NCBI RefSeq assembly: GCF_030936135.1
Contig: NC_082594.1
Coordinates: forward strand, 22,425,553-22,489,552
Direction: 5' to 3'
From: Gavia stellata
Taxonomy: Eukaryota > Chordata > Aves > Gaviiformes > Gaviidae
DNA: 64,000 nucleotides
The notes under the pieces: model-generated
Told to the model about the DNA's origin: nothing
The model's database searches: none
The model's input: only the letters and a program-made list of their open reading frames with translations
Shown here: piece after piece, positions 40,072-52,500 of the stretch
Numbering within the stretch: the first letter of the stretch is position 1
Layout of the letters: every line of letters starts with the position of its first letter
Made by a program: the position numbers and the translations under genes

Positions 40072-41664
40072 TCCCCACCTGTAATTGATAAAAAATTGCA
40101 AATAAGCATTTCTTGGGTTTCCCCATACTGATTTTATGCTTTGTAGGAATTACAGGCATTTACAGAATTCTACACTTCTTGCAGATCTTGCCTTAAAATT
40201 CCTCTATGTAATGCTTTTACAAATCTTAAGAGGTTTACCATGCTGAAACAACTACCTTCTGCACTGATCTATGATGTTGCATTGTCTCCTCAACGCTGTC
40301 TCCCTGTTTGATCTCATACTTGAGATAAAAGCTCTGTGGACTATAGGTCCTCTTGCTCAAGAAATGCCACACTGAAGACTCTGGTCAGTGAGTAGGGATG
40401 GGAGTCTGTCTCAAATGAAATAGAAAAGAAGGAAACAAACGCATGCAGATATCCGCTTCTATTTTACTATCTCAGTAGCAGCTGAAATGTTACCACATGT
40501 GACAAAGGTATTAGTAGAAAGGGATTGATTTTCTTGTTTCCTCTATTACGTAGCAGGAAAATTATATTTTATTGGAAATAGATTCAATCTCAGAAATAAA
40601 ATGTTAATTTTCTATATTCGAGTAGTAGTTCAAATTGTCCTTGGCTTTTAAAAAACCCCTAGCCATTCCTTTTATTAAAAATGTCATAACTTCTGGCAGA
40701 CTGAGCTGGCAAGAATTCATCTGGTCTAGGGTAGCCATGCTTGACGATAGTTGGCTTAGATAAAGTTTTTGTTTCTTTGTTAGCAATTGTGTCAGTACAG
40801 TATAATTGTAACATGACCAGTAGAGCTCAAATAGACTGATGCTGTCTGCATTCAGTTTTTGTGCTATATCTCGGCTGTGTTTTCCTTTTGGTGGTCGTTA
40901 AAGCTATAGTTTCTAAAGCAGCCGAGCTCGTTTAATGTCTCACTGCTGCTGAAAGAAGTTCTTGTTCCTATCTGTGTCCCTTTGGTAGCGCTGGGTCTGC
41001 TGTTAGTGCCGCGAGTCATTTCAGCTCAGGAACTCAGCGGAAAATTAACACCTTGGCGTGTCTGGGTTAGTTTTCTCTTGAACTGGGAGCTGTTTCGTGG
41101 ATGGCTTCTGCAAGTGCGATAACTGGTTTAATATATGGGAGGGAGGGAGGACCTTCTTCTGTAGGTGGTGGTGACCTTGTGGATCAGCTGACTCCATCTT
41201 ATAAACCACATCTTCATTTAGCTGACTGCATTGACAGGCTGTAAGTGAGTCATCCCATTCAGCCTTGAATGGCTGCAACAAAAATGCAGGGTTTTCACAT
41301 AATTGTGAGTCAGGAGAAAATTGGATACCCCAAATGGCTCTATCAAAGATCACAGCCTATGGGAAAGGGCAGATGCCACAGCTGGCTGTTTGCGGAGTCT
41401 TCTTGATCCTGGATAATAGTGAGGTTTACATAGACTTCAACTTTCAGCAAATGAATAGGAAGTCAGTGCCCTAAGGGGATTATGACCTGCTTTCAGCTTT
41501 CGTTTCAAACTAATGACTGGTTCTTTCATTAAAAAAAAATATGTGCTGATTTCTGTGACTTGCAGATTTCAATTTTATTTTGTTTGTATTGTAGAATATG
41601 TAGTAAAGATCATTGAAGTATTAATCTTTCCAGACCTTTCACAGCTTTGGATGTGTGGATATAA

Positions 41665-41808
<144 letters not shown>

Positions 41809-42329
41809 TGAATTGCTTGTAGGTACCAGGCTTAGAGTTTTGGTTGCAGAAAAGGGACAAGGTCAGGGAAGACGCATCAGTTTAAAAACAGTATAGCCTT
41901 TTGCCCCATATTTCTTGGAAACATTTTCAGTACTAAAGGAAAAGCAATGGAAAATGTTGGGTAAGCGTGCTACATAGTTAATCTGTGACCTCTTTAAGAA
42001 GATAAAGATCTGCATTCAGCTCTAAGTAGCTAGAAATCTAATCTAAATAAATTCAGATATAACCCTCCATTACAGCTAAAGTAGGGTGCAGGAAAATGTA
42101 ATTGATTATGCAGGTGGATTCCCTTTGAAAAATGACAAACTTATTGGCTGAATAGGACAGTTTAGAGTTCTTAGTTACATTGCATGTCATCTGTGAATAC
42201 ATGAAGTGAGAGTAATGCCACTGCATATAATTGAGATTTAGAAGAGCTTTTTATTCAACTCATCTGCTGAAACTTTATATATTTGGCAGGAAGGCTGTTT
42301 ATTCCTAATTACAAGATACAGCTTTAAAA

Positions 42330-42760
42330 TATAAACAAGTTCCGCCAGGCAGCTTTCCAGCCACTCGTCCCCAAGCCTATAATGTTGCATGGGGTTGTTG
42401 TGGCCAAAGTGCAGGACCCGGCACTTGGCCTTGTTGAACCTCATACAATTGGCCTCAGCCCATCGATCCAGCCTGTCCAGATCCCTCTACAGAACCTTCC
42501 TACCCTCCAGCAGATCAACACTCCCGCCCAACTTGGTGTCATCTGCAAACTTTACTGAGGGTGCACTCGATCCCCACATCCAGATCATAGATAAAGATAT
42601 TAGACAGAACAGGCCCCAAAACTGAGCCCTGGGGAACACCACTTGTGACCGGCCGCCAACTGGATTTCACTCCATTCACCACAACCCTTTGGACCTGGCC
42701 ATCCAGCCAGTTTTTTACCCAGCAAAGAGCGGTATTCCTCATACTACTGTGGGACAGTAA
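42330..42760 (-). mobile_element. CR1 LINE internal fragment (RT region)
   Basis: On the minus strand the sequence encodes part of the CR1 reverse transcriptase: [20 protein letters not shown], then [15 protein letters not shown], the conserved PQGSVLGP box. Further on it has [15 protein letters not shown] and LGDEWLES. The fragment lacks both the 5' part and the normal CR1 3' end. Because CR1 copies normally keep their 3' end, part of this copy must have been lost after insertion. Its right edge meets the terminal piece of an LTR near 42760. Confidence 0.88.
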
Positions 42761-42812
42761 GCGAGCCGTTGTGTGGGGCTTAGCTGCCTGCCAGGGTTAA
42801 ACCACAGCAACA
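42760..42812 (+). mobile_element. 3'-terminal fragment of ERVL-type LTR
   Basis: The stretch with GCGAGCCGTTGTGTGGGGCT and then GCCAGGGTTAAACCACAGCA matches the last about 50 bases of the LTR family seen at 39652-40066 (there TGTGTGAGGCTTAGCTGCTG and GGGTCAACCTACCACA). The rest of the LTR is missing and CR1 sequence takes its place directly to the left. The exact junction is blurred because both elements have similar bases at 42749-42760. Confidence 0.7.
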
Positions 42813-43020
42813 AGTGATTTAATTTTTGAAAGATTTCCTTGGGACAGCAATCACTTTACCTTGTATGGTATTAATTTTCTAGCACTTAAGGTACATGAAT
42901 GATGAAAGGTTGGAAAAAACCTAAAAAGTCTTTGTAAGGAATGGCTGGCAATCTTTTTCTGTAATGCTGTAGATCAAAACATTACACTTCTTTATTTTGA
43001 TTTCTTTGTTCCCTTTACAG

Positions 43021-43161
43021 CATATAATCAAGTTTCACAGGGCTTCTAAAGCAAACAAGAAACCAGTTCAGTTACCTCGGGGAATGGTGAAGTCACTGTT
43101 ATATCAGATCCTAGATGGTATTCACTACCTGCATGCTAACTGGGTGTTACACAGGGATTTG
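43021..43161 (+). CDS. CDK8: CDK8 coding exon 4 (residues 106-152)
   Basis: The exon is 141 bases and phase 0 at both ends. It encodes [20 protein letters not shown], then [10 protein letters not shown] and [17 protein letters not shown]. It contains helices D and E of the kinase C-lobe and ends at the catalytic-loop motif His149-Arg150-Asp151-Leu152; Asp151 is the catalytic base. PVQLPRG is the CDK8 form; CDK19 has PMQLPRS. The donor is GTAAGT at 43162. The following exon, expected to start KPANILV, was looked for in all the sequence to 64000 and not seen, so the activation segment and C-terminal tail lie beyond the window. Confidence 0.97.
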
Positions 43162-44768
43162 GTAAGTGGATCTGCAATGGGTTTTAGCACTGGGATGATG
43201 ATTGAGGGCAAGGATTGTTTTTCTTATACAAATTGCTGGAAAACAAAAACTTTTGCGCTAATGGCATGTGCTAATAAATATGTATTTTTATACTGCAGTC
43301 AGACAGCCTTGATTAGTAGAGTGAATTTTAAAAGCCGGCTATGATCTGATATGCTTATGACAGCAAAGTATATCAGATGGCTGTTTCCCTTTTTGCTTTT
43401 CCAAATAAACTATTTTTAAAAGTGTTTATTTAAGTAACAGGCATCTTGAGGTACAGAAAATGCCTCTGGTAGTATCACTGCAGGCAAGATAAATAACTAA
43501 AACCGGCATGTGTGTAGGTGGGGGAGAGGATGATTGGCTGCAAGAACTGCTGAAAAAATAAAAACTTCCTAAAATTATCAGGTTTACTTATGAAGGTAAC
43601 TTTTGAAAGCCATTATCTTCTCCTAATATTTATAATCTATCAGAAACATAGCCATGCCACGTTTTGAACACTTCTGCGAATAAACTAATGTTTATCCAAA
43701 CTACAGTATAAGCAAAACGTTTTGAACCTGAGTTAGTGTTTCTTAACCAGCGAATTCTGTTAAATGTTATAAATTGGTGATTCTCGCCAATTGTTATATA
43801 TGTGCCTTTGGAATATGCCCATAGCTGGCTTACCTGGTTCTGTCTGTTGTCTTAAAATAGGGTAGTTTTCCTGACCCAGTTGTCTGTAGCTCTTATTCTT
43901 AGAAGTAAATTGAAGAAAAATGCTATCAAAGTATGATACTATCTATATATGATGCTTCTAATTACTGAAATTTCATTAGTGCTTAAGAGTATCATTAGGT
44001 TGACCTTTCATTCTCATGAGTCAGTATTACCAGTGCTATTCTATGCTTGGTGCAGAAAGTCTGGCTTCCTTATTACTTTTCCAGAGTCACTTTTTGTCTT
44101 TGAAATAGCTTTAATAGCTTTCCTGGAAATGTAGTCAATGACTAGTTATTTGTCTTCTATTTTCATGCCCAATAAATGCTTTTACAGAGTGCCAGTCTCT
44201 GTTTAAACTGATGGGAAAAGATGTCTTTGATAAATAATGTGTTCAGAATTGAAATAAAAGGAAGCTTTGGTTTATTAAAATAATTGTATGTATATTGTTT
44301 CTAATTTGCTCCTGGTTTTAGAAGTGGAACAAAAGCCTCAGCACTGAGGGGAAAAAGTCAAAAAGATTGCGGTGGCTTTGTCATGAATCATGGAATAGTG
44401 GCACAAAACATAATGTGGAAATATATAGTGCACGTTACTACTTAGACACACTTTGTTTTAAACCAAAATGTAATGTCTTACTCTAATGTTCTGCCTGCAG
44501 TAGTATTCTTCAGTACATTTTTAAGAGGCATACAGAAACAAATGACCTGTCATCAAGAATCTAAATTTTTCTGATGTTTTACTTCGTACAGTTTCAGAAA
44601 ACTTATGAACTTAAACATAATTGAGTTTAAAAAGGAAACCATGCATGTTGTTAACTGGATGGCTCAGGAGATTGGTAATTTATTACAGAGCCTTTCACAT
44701 CTAGGTCTGTAGCTCAAGTACAGTTTAAGTTGGCAACTGCAGAAAACTATTACCATCTCATTTTCTGA

Positions 44769-44799
<31 letters not shown>

Positions 44800-46702
44800 G
44801 GCATGAAGTTTTCTTCCAGCAGAAAAGCCACCATCACAATTGGCTATCTTTTGATAATCTGAGGAAGAGATCAAAAGCTTGAGGCAGAGTCTGAGAGGTC
44901 TTCCCACTGGAACCTTGTCAAGTCGTGTTGGTGAGAATCCCTTAAAAGCTGTGCAGGGGCTGCCTGTGCTGCCCCGTCCATGAAAACCTTTGGGTTTGTT
45001 GTTTCGAAACTGTTCAGTTTAAGCTGAATTTACAAGGCACATGTTTAATGCAGGAGGAAAGACAGAATTGTATCTGTCAGATACCTTCTTCCTTTTATCA
45101 GGGTCCCTGGGAACAGCCTGAGTAACAAGGGATTCTACCTAGTGTTTTGTCTTGGCAAGACAGGGGCATATTAGTGCAAAGTTAAGCTTGCAGCTTGGTA
45201 CTTCAGTAGCGTGTATATTCTGATCCAAAGCAAAATAACTGACATTAATGCTTGTTCTTAGATGTGGGTTTCCATTCCAGGATACTTGTAATATCAGCCT
45301 GAGGAATATCGATGTTCAATCATCAATTTTAACTCCTGACTGGATGGCTGGGCAGATTTACTATGTTTCTCCTACTGCGCCTTTAAAGTGATAGGTGTTG
45401 CTGTAATTTTTAGATGTTTTATGCTTCCCTAGATTTAGATGTGTGCAGATACACACACATTGTTGCTTAAGTAACATGCTTGCTTTCATTTCATACACTA
45501 GCTATTATAAGAGTGATGGTGCTTGGAGGTGGTGGGAAGCTAAAAAATATGGTACTTTGGCAGAAAAATCTGTTCTTTGCTACATCTCTCTCATAGGATA
45601 AGGATTTTTTTAAAAGGGTAAGAAAGCTTACCTCTTGGGAAGGTAATTATCCTCCATCTAAGTGCAATTTTCTGGTTTTGGGTTTTCTTTTTTTTAAGAT
45701 GTCTTAGTGAAATTACCTTTTAGGTAGGTAATGTTTTGGGGTTTTTTTGACACCTTGACTTTTGTAATCAGAAACAAAATACAGCATAAAGTAACTCCTT
45801 TCTTGCTAGCATCCACAAACCAGGCAGTAAAACTTAATGGCTATTAAAACCACATAAACTTAAACTGAAATTTGTCTTCATAATGGTGAAATTGAGGAAT
45901 CTTAATTCATGTAAGATTTGTATAAAGTGAGTATATTCTGTATGAAACAGTAAAAACTGTAGGAAGACAATAATTGTCTATTGTTTTTTTCTAGTACTGG
46001 TTCGTCTTTTACAAAGGAAATGCATACAAATCTTAGAAATAACTTAACAATTTAAATAGTTAACTCTCTTCACTCTTTTTTATTTCACTAGTTATATGAA
46101 AGCCAATTCACCATTTCCATCAGAGCAAAGGAGATGTTGATTATTTTCGTTATCCTTGAATAGTGCTGTGCTTGAGTAGTTAGCTTTTCCATATGTCTTT
46201 GAAACATACCAGTAAAATTTTTCAACAAATAAATGTCAGTCCTTTTAAAATTTCTTATTTGACTTGCATATTCTTCAGCTTTTTTTAATTTCATGACTGA
46301 GAGCAATTGAAAGCAGATTGTTTATTCATGCTCTGACTGTAGCAGGAAGGAAATAAGAACACTTCATATAATTACCACAAAGTGCATCAATTATACTTTT
46401 AATAATATTTTGAATTTAGTTATCAAGCACGCTTGAAATGTACTGCATTTTGCTGACTTCTTTTCCTAGTATTTCTTTCACTTTATGATATCCAGCTATT
46501 GGACTTCTTACTGTACTCAAAGTGCTTATTCCACACTAAAAATAAGCATAAGCAGAGACTGGCCGTATATCTGTTCCCATCAATCTGCTTCCTTAATAGC
46601 ATGAGGAAAGAGAGGACAGACTTAGCAGTATGCTTGGAAGATTTCTTCAAGTAGTGGGCTCAAAATAGAGGTCCCATTGCATGGTATAGCAATTTATATG
46701 CC

Positions 46703-49700
46703 ATAGAATGGTTTAGGTTGGAAGGGACATTAAAGATCATCTAGTTCCAATGCCCCTGCCATGGGCAGGGACGCCTTCCACTAGGTTGCTCAAGACCAGG
46801 TTGCTCAAAGCCCCATCCAACCTGGCCTTGAATACTTCCAGGGTTGGGGCACCCACAACTTCTCTGGGCAACCTGTTCCAGTGTCTCATCGCCCTCATCG
46901 TAAAGAATTTCCTCCTTATATCTAGTCTAAATGTACCCTCTTTTGGCTTAAAGCCATTACCCTTTGTCCTATCACTACATGCTCTTGTAAAAAGTCCCTC
47001 TCCAGGTTTCTCGTAGGCCCCCTTCAGGTACTGGAAGGCTGCTAGCAGGTCTCCCCAGAGCCTTCTCTTCTCCAGGCTGAACAACCTCAACTCTCTCAGC
47101 CTGTCCTCATAGGAGAGGTGCTCCAGCCCTCTGATCATCTTCGTGGCCGTCCTCTGGACTCAATTCAACAGGTCCATGCCCTTCTTATGTTGGGGGCCCC
47201 AGAGCTGGATGCAGTACTCCAGGTGGGGTCTTACAAGAGCAGAGTAGAGGGGGAGAGTCGCCTTCCTCAACCTGCTGGTCATGCTGCTTTTGATGCAGCC
47301 CAGGATACGTTTGGCTTTTTGGGCTGCAAGCGTGCACTGCTGGCTTCTGTTGAGCTTCTCGTCAGCCAACACGCCCAAGTCCTTCTCCTCAGGGCTGCTT
47401 TCAATCCATTCTCTGCCCAACCTGTATTTGTGCTTGGGATTGCCCTGACCCACATGCAGGACCTTGCACTTGGCCTTCTTGAACTTCATGAGGTTTGCAC
47501 AGGCCCACCTCTCAAGCCTGTCAAAGTCCCTCTGGATGGCATCCCTTCCCCCAGCGTGTTGACAGTACCACACAGCTTGGTGTCGTTAGCAAACTTGCTG
47601 AAGGTGCACTCAATCCCACTGTCCATGTTGCTGACAAAGATGATAAACAGTGCCGGTCTCAATACCGATCCCTGAGGAACGCTACTCATCACTGGCATCC
47701 ACTTGGACATCGAGCTGTTGACCGCAACTCTTTGAATGTGACCATCCAGCCAATTCCTTATCCACTGAGTGGTCCATCCGTCAAATCCATGTCTCTTCGA
47801 TTTAGAGACAAGGATGTCAAACAAAGGACAGTGTCAAATGCTTTGCATAAGTCCAGGTAGATGATGTCAGTTGCTCTTCCCATATCCACCAACACTATAA
47901 CCCCATCGTAGAAGGCCACCAAATTTGTCAGGCAAGATTTGCCCTTAGTGAAGCCATGTTGGCTGTCACCAATCACCTCCTTGTTTTTCATGTGCCCTAG
48001 CATAGTTTCCAGGAGGATCTGCACCATGATCTTGCCGGGCACAGATGTGAGACTGGCCTGTAGTTCCCTGGCTCTTCCTTTTCTCCCTTTTTAAAAATGG
48101 GGGTTATGTTTTCCCTTTTTTCAGTCAGTGGGAACTTCACTGGACTGTCACGACTTCTCAAATATGATGGATAGTGGCTTAGCAACTTCATCCGCCAGTT
48201 CCCTCAGGACCCGTGGATGCATCTCATCAGGTCCCATGGACTTGTGCACCATCAGCTTCCTTAGGTGGTCTCAAACCTGATCTTCTCCTGCAGTGGGCAG
48301 TTCTTCATTCTCCCAGTCCCTGCATTTGCCTTCTGCAACCTGGGCCGTGTGGCTTGAGCACTTGCCAGTGAAGATAGAGGCAAAAAAGTCATTGAGTACC
48401 TCAGCCTTCTCCATATCTGGGGTAACCAGGTCTCCTGTTTCCTTCTGGAGAGAGCCCACATTTTCCCTAGTCTTCCTTTTATCACCAGTGTACCTATGGA
48501 AGCTTTTCTTGTTGCCCTTGATGTCCCTGGCCAGATTTAATTAAATCAGGGCTTTAGCTTTCCTAGCCTGATCCCTGGCTGCATGGACAATTTCTCTGTA
48601 TTCCTCCCAGGCTACCTCTCCTTGCTTCCACCCTCTGTAGGCTTCCTTTTTGTGTTAGTTCAGGAGCTCCTTGTTCACCCATGCAGGCCTACTGGCATTT
48701 TTGCCTGACTTCCTCATTATTGGGATGCATCGCTCTTGAGCTTGGAAGAGGTCATCCTTGAATATTAACCAGTTTTCTTGGGCCCCTCTTCCCTCCAGGG
48801 TGTTATCCCATGGTACTCTACCAAGCAGATCCCTGAAGAGGCCAAAGTCTGCTCTCCTGAAGTCCAGGGTAGCGGGCTTGCTGTGAGCTCTCCTCGCTGC
48901 CCTAAGGATCTTGAATTCCACTTGGTCACTGCAACTAAGGCTGCCCTTGAGCTTCACATCTCCCACCAGCTCCTCCGTGTTGGTGAGAACAAGGTCCAGT
49001 ACAGCACCTCTCCTCGTTAGTTCCTCTCTCACTTGGAGAAGGAAGTTATCATCAACGCATTCCATGAACCTCCTGTATTGCTTGTACCCTGCTGTGTTGT
49101 CCCTCCAAGAGATATTGGGGTGGTTGAAGTCCCTCATGAGGACCAGGGCTTGTGAATGTGAGGCTGCTCCTATCTGTCTGTAGAGGGCCTCATCCGCTTG
49201 GTCTTTCTGGTCGGGTGGCCTGTAGCAGACCCCCCACCCCCCACTGTAATGTCACCCACCCCTGCCCTCCCTTTAATCCTGACCCATAAGGTCTTGGTTG
49301 ACTCCTTATCCATCCCCAGGCAGAGCTCCATGCAGTCCAGCTGCTCATTGACATAGAGGGTGACAGTCCCTCCTCATCTCCCCTACCTGTCCTTCCTAAA
49401 GAGCCCGTATCCTTCCATTCCAACACTCCAGTCATAGGAGCCATCCTACCATGTCTAAGTGATGCCAATAAGGTCATAGCCCTGCAGGCGTGCGCATGTC
49501 TCTAACTCCTCTTGTTTATTCCCCATGCTATGCGCGTTTGCACAGAGGAATTTAAGTCGGGCCCCCAGTGAAGCTGACTTACTGGCTGGAGTGGCTGGAA
49601 TTCCTTTGTGCTGCTCTTCAGGTGCTTTCCTGTTGACCTGTGATCCTTCTCTAGGCTCTGGGCATCTGCTGCTGGCATCAAACTGGTAGGAGTGGGATGG

Positions 49701-49882
49701 ATTGAGGTTCCCCTCCTCCGGCAACTTTAGTTTAAAGCCCTCTTCACCAGCATGGCAAGCCTATGGCCGAAGATGTCTTCCCCTTCTCTGCCAGATTGAC
49801 CCCATCAGCCCCTAGTAGACCAGGTTTCTCAAAGCGAGTCCCATGGTCTAAGTAGCCAAACCCCTGGCTGTGGCATATGTCT
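46703..49882 (-). mobile_element. CR1 LINE, long copy with end of ORF1 and most of ORF2
   Basis: This is a 3.2-kb minus-strand CR1. Its 3' end is at 46703 (CATAGAATGGTTTAGGTTGG on the + strand). Reading leftwards from 49882, the first part is the C-terminus of ORF1, with an SGNH-esterase-like tail (GADGVNL, then after a frameshift LAMLVKRALN and a stop). ORF2 then begins, with LCANAHSMGNKQEELE of the endonuclease near 49500-49560 and the endonuclease end with DFNHPNISW near 49130. RT blocks follow: [27 protein letters not shown] (motif A), VPQGSVL, and FANDTKL where FADD is expected. The C-terminal tail and 3' UTR close the element. Several frameshifts and stops make it inactive. Full-length CR1 is about 4.5 kb, so the 5' part is missing. 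Confidence 0.93.
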
Positions 49883-51894
49883 GTTAACATTTAAAAGTGC
49901 ATCTTTATTTGATATTAGTGTGTTAGATATTAGGCCTGTCCACACAGTCAGGATCCAGTCTCAGCTAAGAGATGAGCACCCCTCCACTGGTTTTGTGTGG
50001 TGACAGTAAGATTAGTCTGCAATTTAAATTAATAATTTATTAACAAAATATTAAATTAATAATAGATTTTGTACTGAAACTATCTAAAGTGTTCACGTGG
50101 TGCAGTAACGCTTAAAAACATACCACCACCGCCCCCCAAAAAAACCCTCAAAACCACACTTAAACAAAAAAATGCAGAGGGAATCTCACAGCTCTTACTT
50201 GTAGTACTGCAGCTGAGACACTATGATGAAACATTTTTTTATTCCCAAATACTCAGACTAAATTCCCTGGCCTATTTCTTTGTGCATGGTGTGAGTGGGT
50301 GCTGAATAGATGAATTGCCACTTTTGGCAAGCCAGGTATGGAAGTGGATAACACAGTGCTGGGCTCTTGCTTCCCATTCCCCTCCTCCTATTGCTTTCCA
50401 AAGGAATGACAGTCTTTTAGCCTTTGTCAATAACATCTGTGTCCTAATTAGTCTGGGATTGTGTCGCTGTGGATGTGATCATTTGCAAACTAGTGCTAGC
50501 ACAGGATACTGCAGCCTCTTTACTGCGTTTCTAGTGTGCAGCTCAGCTAAACTGCTGCTGTGGGATGAGCACTGATTTTTAATAAGCTTTCAGGTGGACA
50601 AGCTTTAATACAGTTGGAACGTAGTTTTCTGGGACCTGGACTCTTTCCAAGGATACCTGCTGCCAGGTTTGGCATTAGCAGGAACATTAAAGATGTTCTT
50701 TTAACAATAAATGAGGAGAAGCCACTGCCAAGGTATTTTTTTGTAGACATCTTAGTCACTTCCCAGGCTCTGGCTCTGAATCACTTAAGTTTGTGCTTTA
50801 GGCAAAGTTAAATACATGGAACTTTTACTCTGCTAATTTACCATTTTCCACATTAGAGCTCTTGAATCCAAGGATGTCTCTCTCATCAATTATCAAGGAT
50901 TACTTCAGAAATACAGGAATGCTCTTTGGTCCTGCTCTAGTGCTTACAAAACTGTGGTCATTTGAAGGAATGAACCTGAATGCTTAAAAACAAATAGTAG
51001 GAAAAGCTGTGCACATTACTTGAAAGAAGTTAGCAGCTTTTAAAAGCAGAATGGTCTTCTACCCTGTTTGAGTATATAAAAAGATACTAGGCATTATTTC
51101 CCAAAAGGTATTCTAATGACTTATTAGTGATTTGCTTTCAAAGGAGAAAAAAACCCCCACACCTGACCCAACCACAATCACTGTTTTGGTTGTCAGCTGT
51201 TGCATTTCCCAAGATTTTTGCTTCCAAGGTGTTTTTCATTATATAAGTGTGTGCTTTCATGAGATCACAAAAGAACAATGTGTCTGGCAGAACCTTGTTT
51301 TCTTGCATAGGCTGTAATTACATGCTTTCCTGTGAGTTGTAATTTACTATAGTTCTAAATATTCTGTAGTTAAAATAACATTACCTAGTGTTTCTTAATG
51401 CTGCTATTTGCAGGGAACGTGACTACTACCTTGCCTGCCTTTCTGAGTATTTTCTTTATGTTTTAGATTGATTAGTGGCTGGTTTGAAAATTCAAAGTGT
51501 AGGAATGATAAAGAGACTGCAAAACTAAGTATTCGATGCTCATGCCAGTGACTTGCAAAAAAACAAACAACAAACCGAAACCCAAACAAACTTTTTTTTT
51601 TTTAAGTGCTGTACAAATGAGAATCCATTTGGCTTGCTTTCTTCTTGGACATTGTTGTTGGCAATGGCCTGTTAGGTCAAGCTCTTGATTGAGTGATGTC
51701 TGTCAGCTTTGAGCAAATGCAGATTTGAAGCTAGAAATACAGAGTATATTGCTGCAGTACTACCAGTCTTCCAGTCAGAAAAGTAGAAGGCATACTGCTT
51801 AGAGATCTTTGAATTCACCGTAGAGAACCCTATAGAGGTATGTAAAATTACTTGCTTCGTATAAGCAAATCATTGTGAGGCCACTGTCTTTGAA

Positions 51895-52500
51895 AGGTCA
51901 TAGCAATCAAGGGAGGTTCCTGAGGGGAAGAAACCAAATGTCACTCCAGTCTTCAAGGAGGATCTGGGAAATTACATGCCAGTCACTGTCGCCTTGATCA
52001 CTGGGAAGGTGATGGATCAAATCCTCCTGGAAGCCATTTCCAAACATTTGAAATGTTCATTTGAAATCATGAAGGTGATTGGGAGTAGTCAGCATGGATT
52101 TATGAAGGGGGAATCATGCTTAGCCAACATGAAGGGCTTCAATGACTAGCTCAATGGATGGGGGAAGGGCAGTGGATGTTGCTTATTTCGACTTTAATAA
52201 GGTTTTCAACACTGCATCCCATAACATCCTTGTAGACAAACTAATGAAGTACAAACTAGGTAAGTGCACAGTGAAGTGAGGTGGATTGAAAACTGGCTGA
52301 GCTGATGGGCTCAGAGGATTGTGATCAGTGCCACGAAGTTGAGCTGGACACCAGTCACTAGTGGAGTGTCCCAAAGGCTGGTACTGGGGTTCAGTGCTGT
52401 TTAACGTTGTCATTAATGACTTGGACAATGGGACAGAGCGCACCCTCAACAAGTTGGCAGATGACTTCCAGAGGTGCCTTCCAACCTCAGCCTTGCTGTG
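51895..52500 (+). mobile_element. CR1 LINE with internal deletion
   Basis: The + strand shows CR1 reverse-transcriptase sequence in several frames: a decayed GNY-PV block near 51967, SQHGFMKGESCLANM near 52090-52130, AYFDFNKVFNTASHNILVDK (motif A) near 52180-52240, and KLADD (the FADD box) at 52451-52465. Directly after the ADD codons the sequence jumps to the CR1 3' UTR (CCAGAGGTGCCTTCCAACCT) and ends near 52500. The normally intervening C-terminal half of ORF2 is absent. There are stops and frameshifts, so the copy is old. The left limit is set by loss of recognisable similarity. Confidence 0.82.

Noticed and set aside
47118..47675. 185-codon plus-strand frame
   Set aside because: It is antisense to the minus-strand CR1 ORF2, whose RT motifs lie on the other strand.
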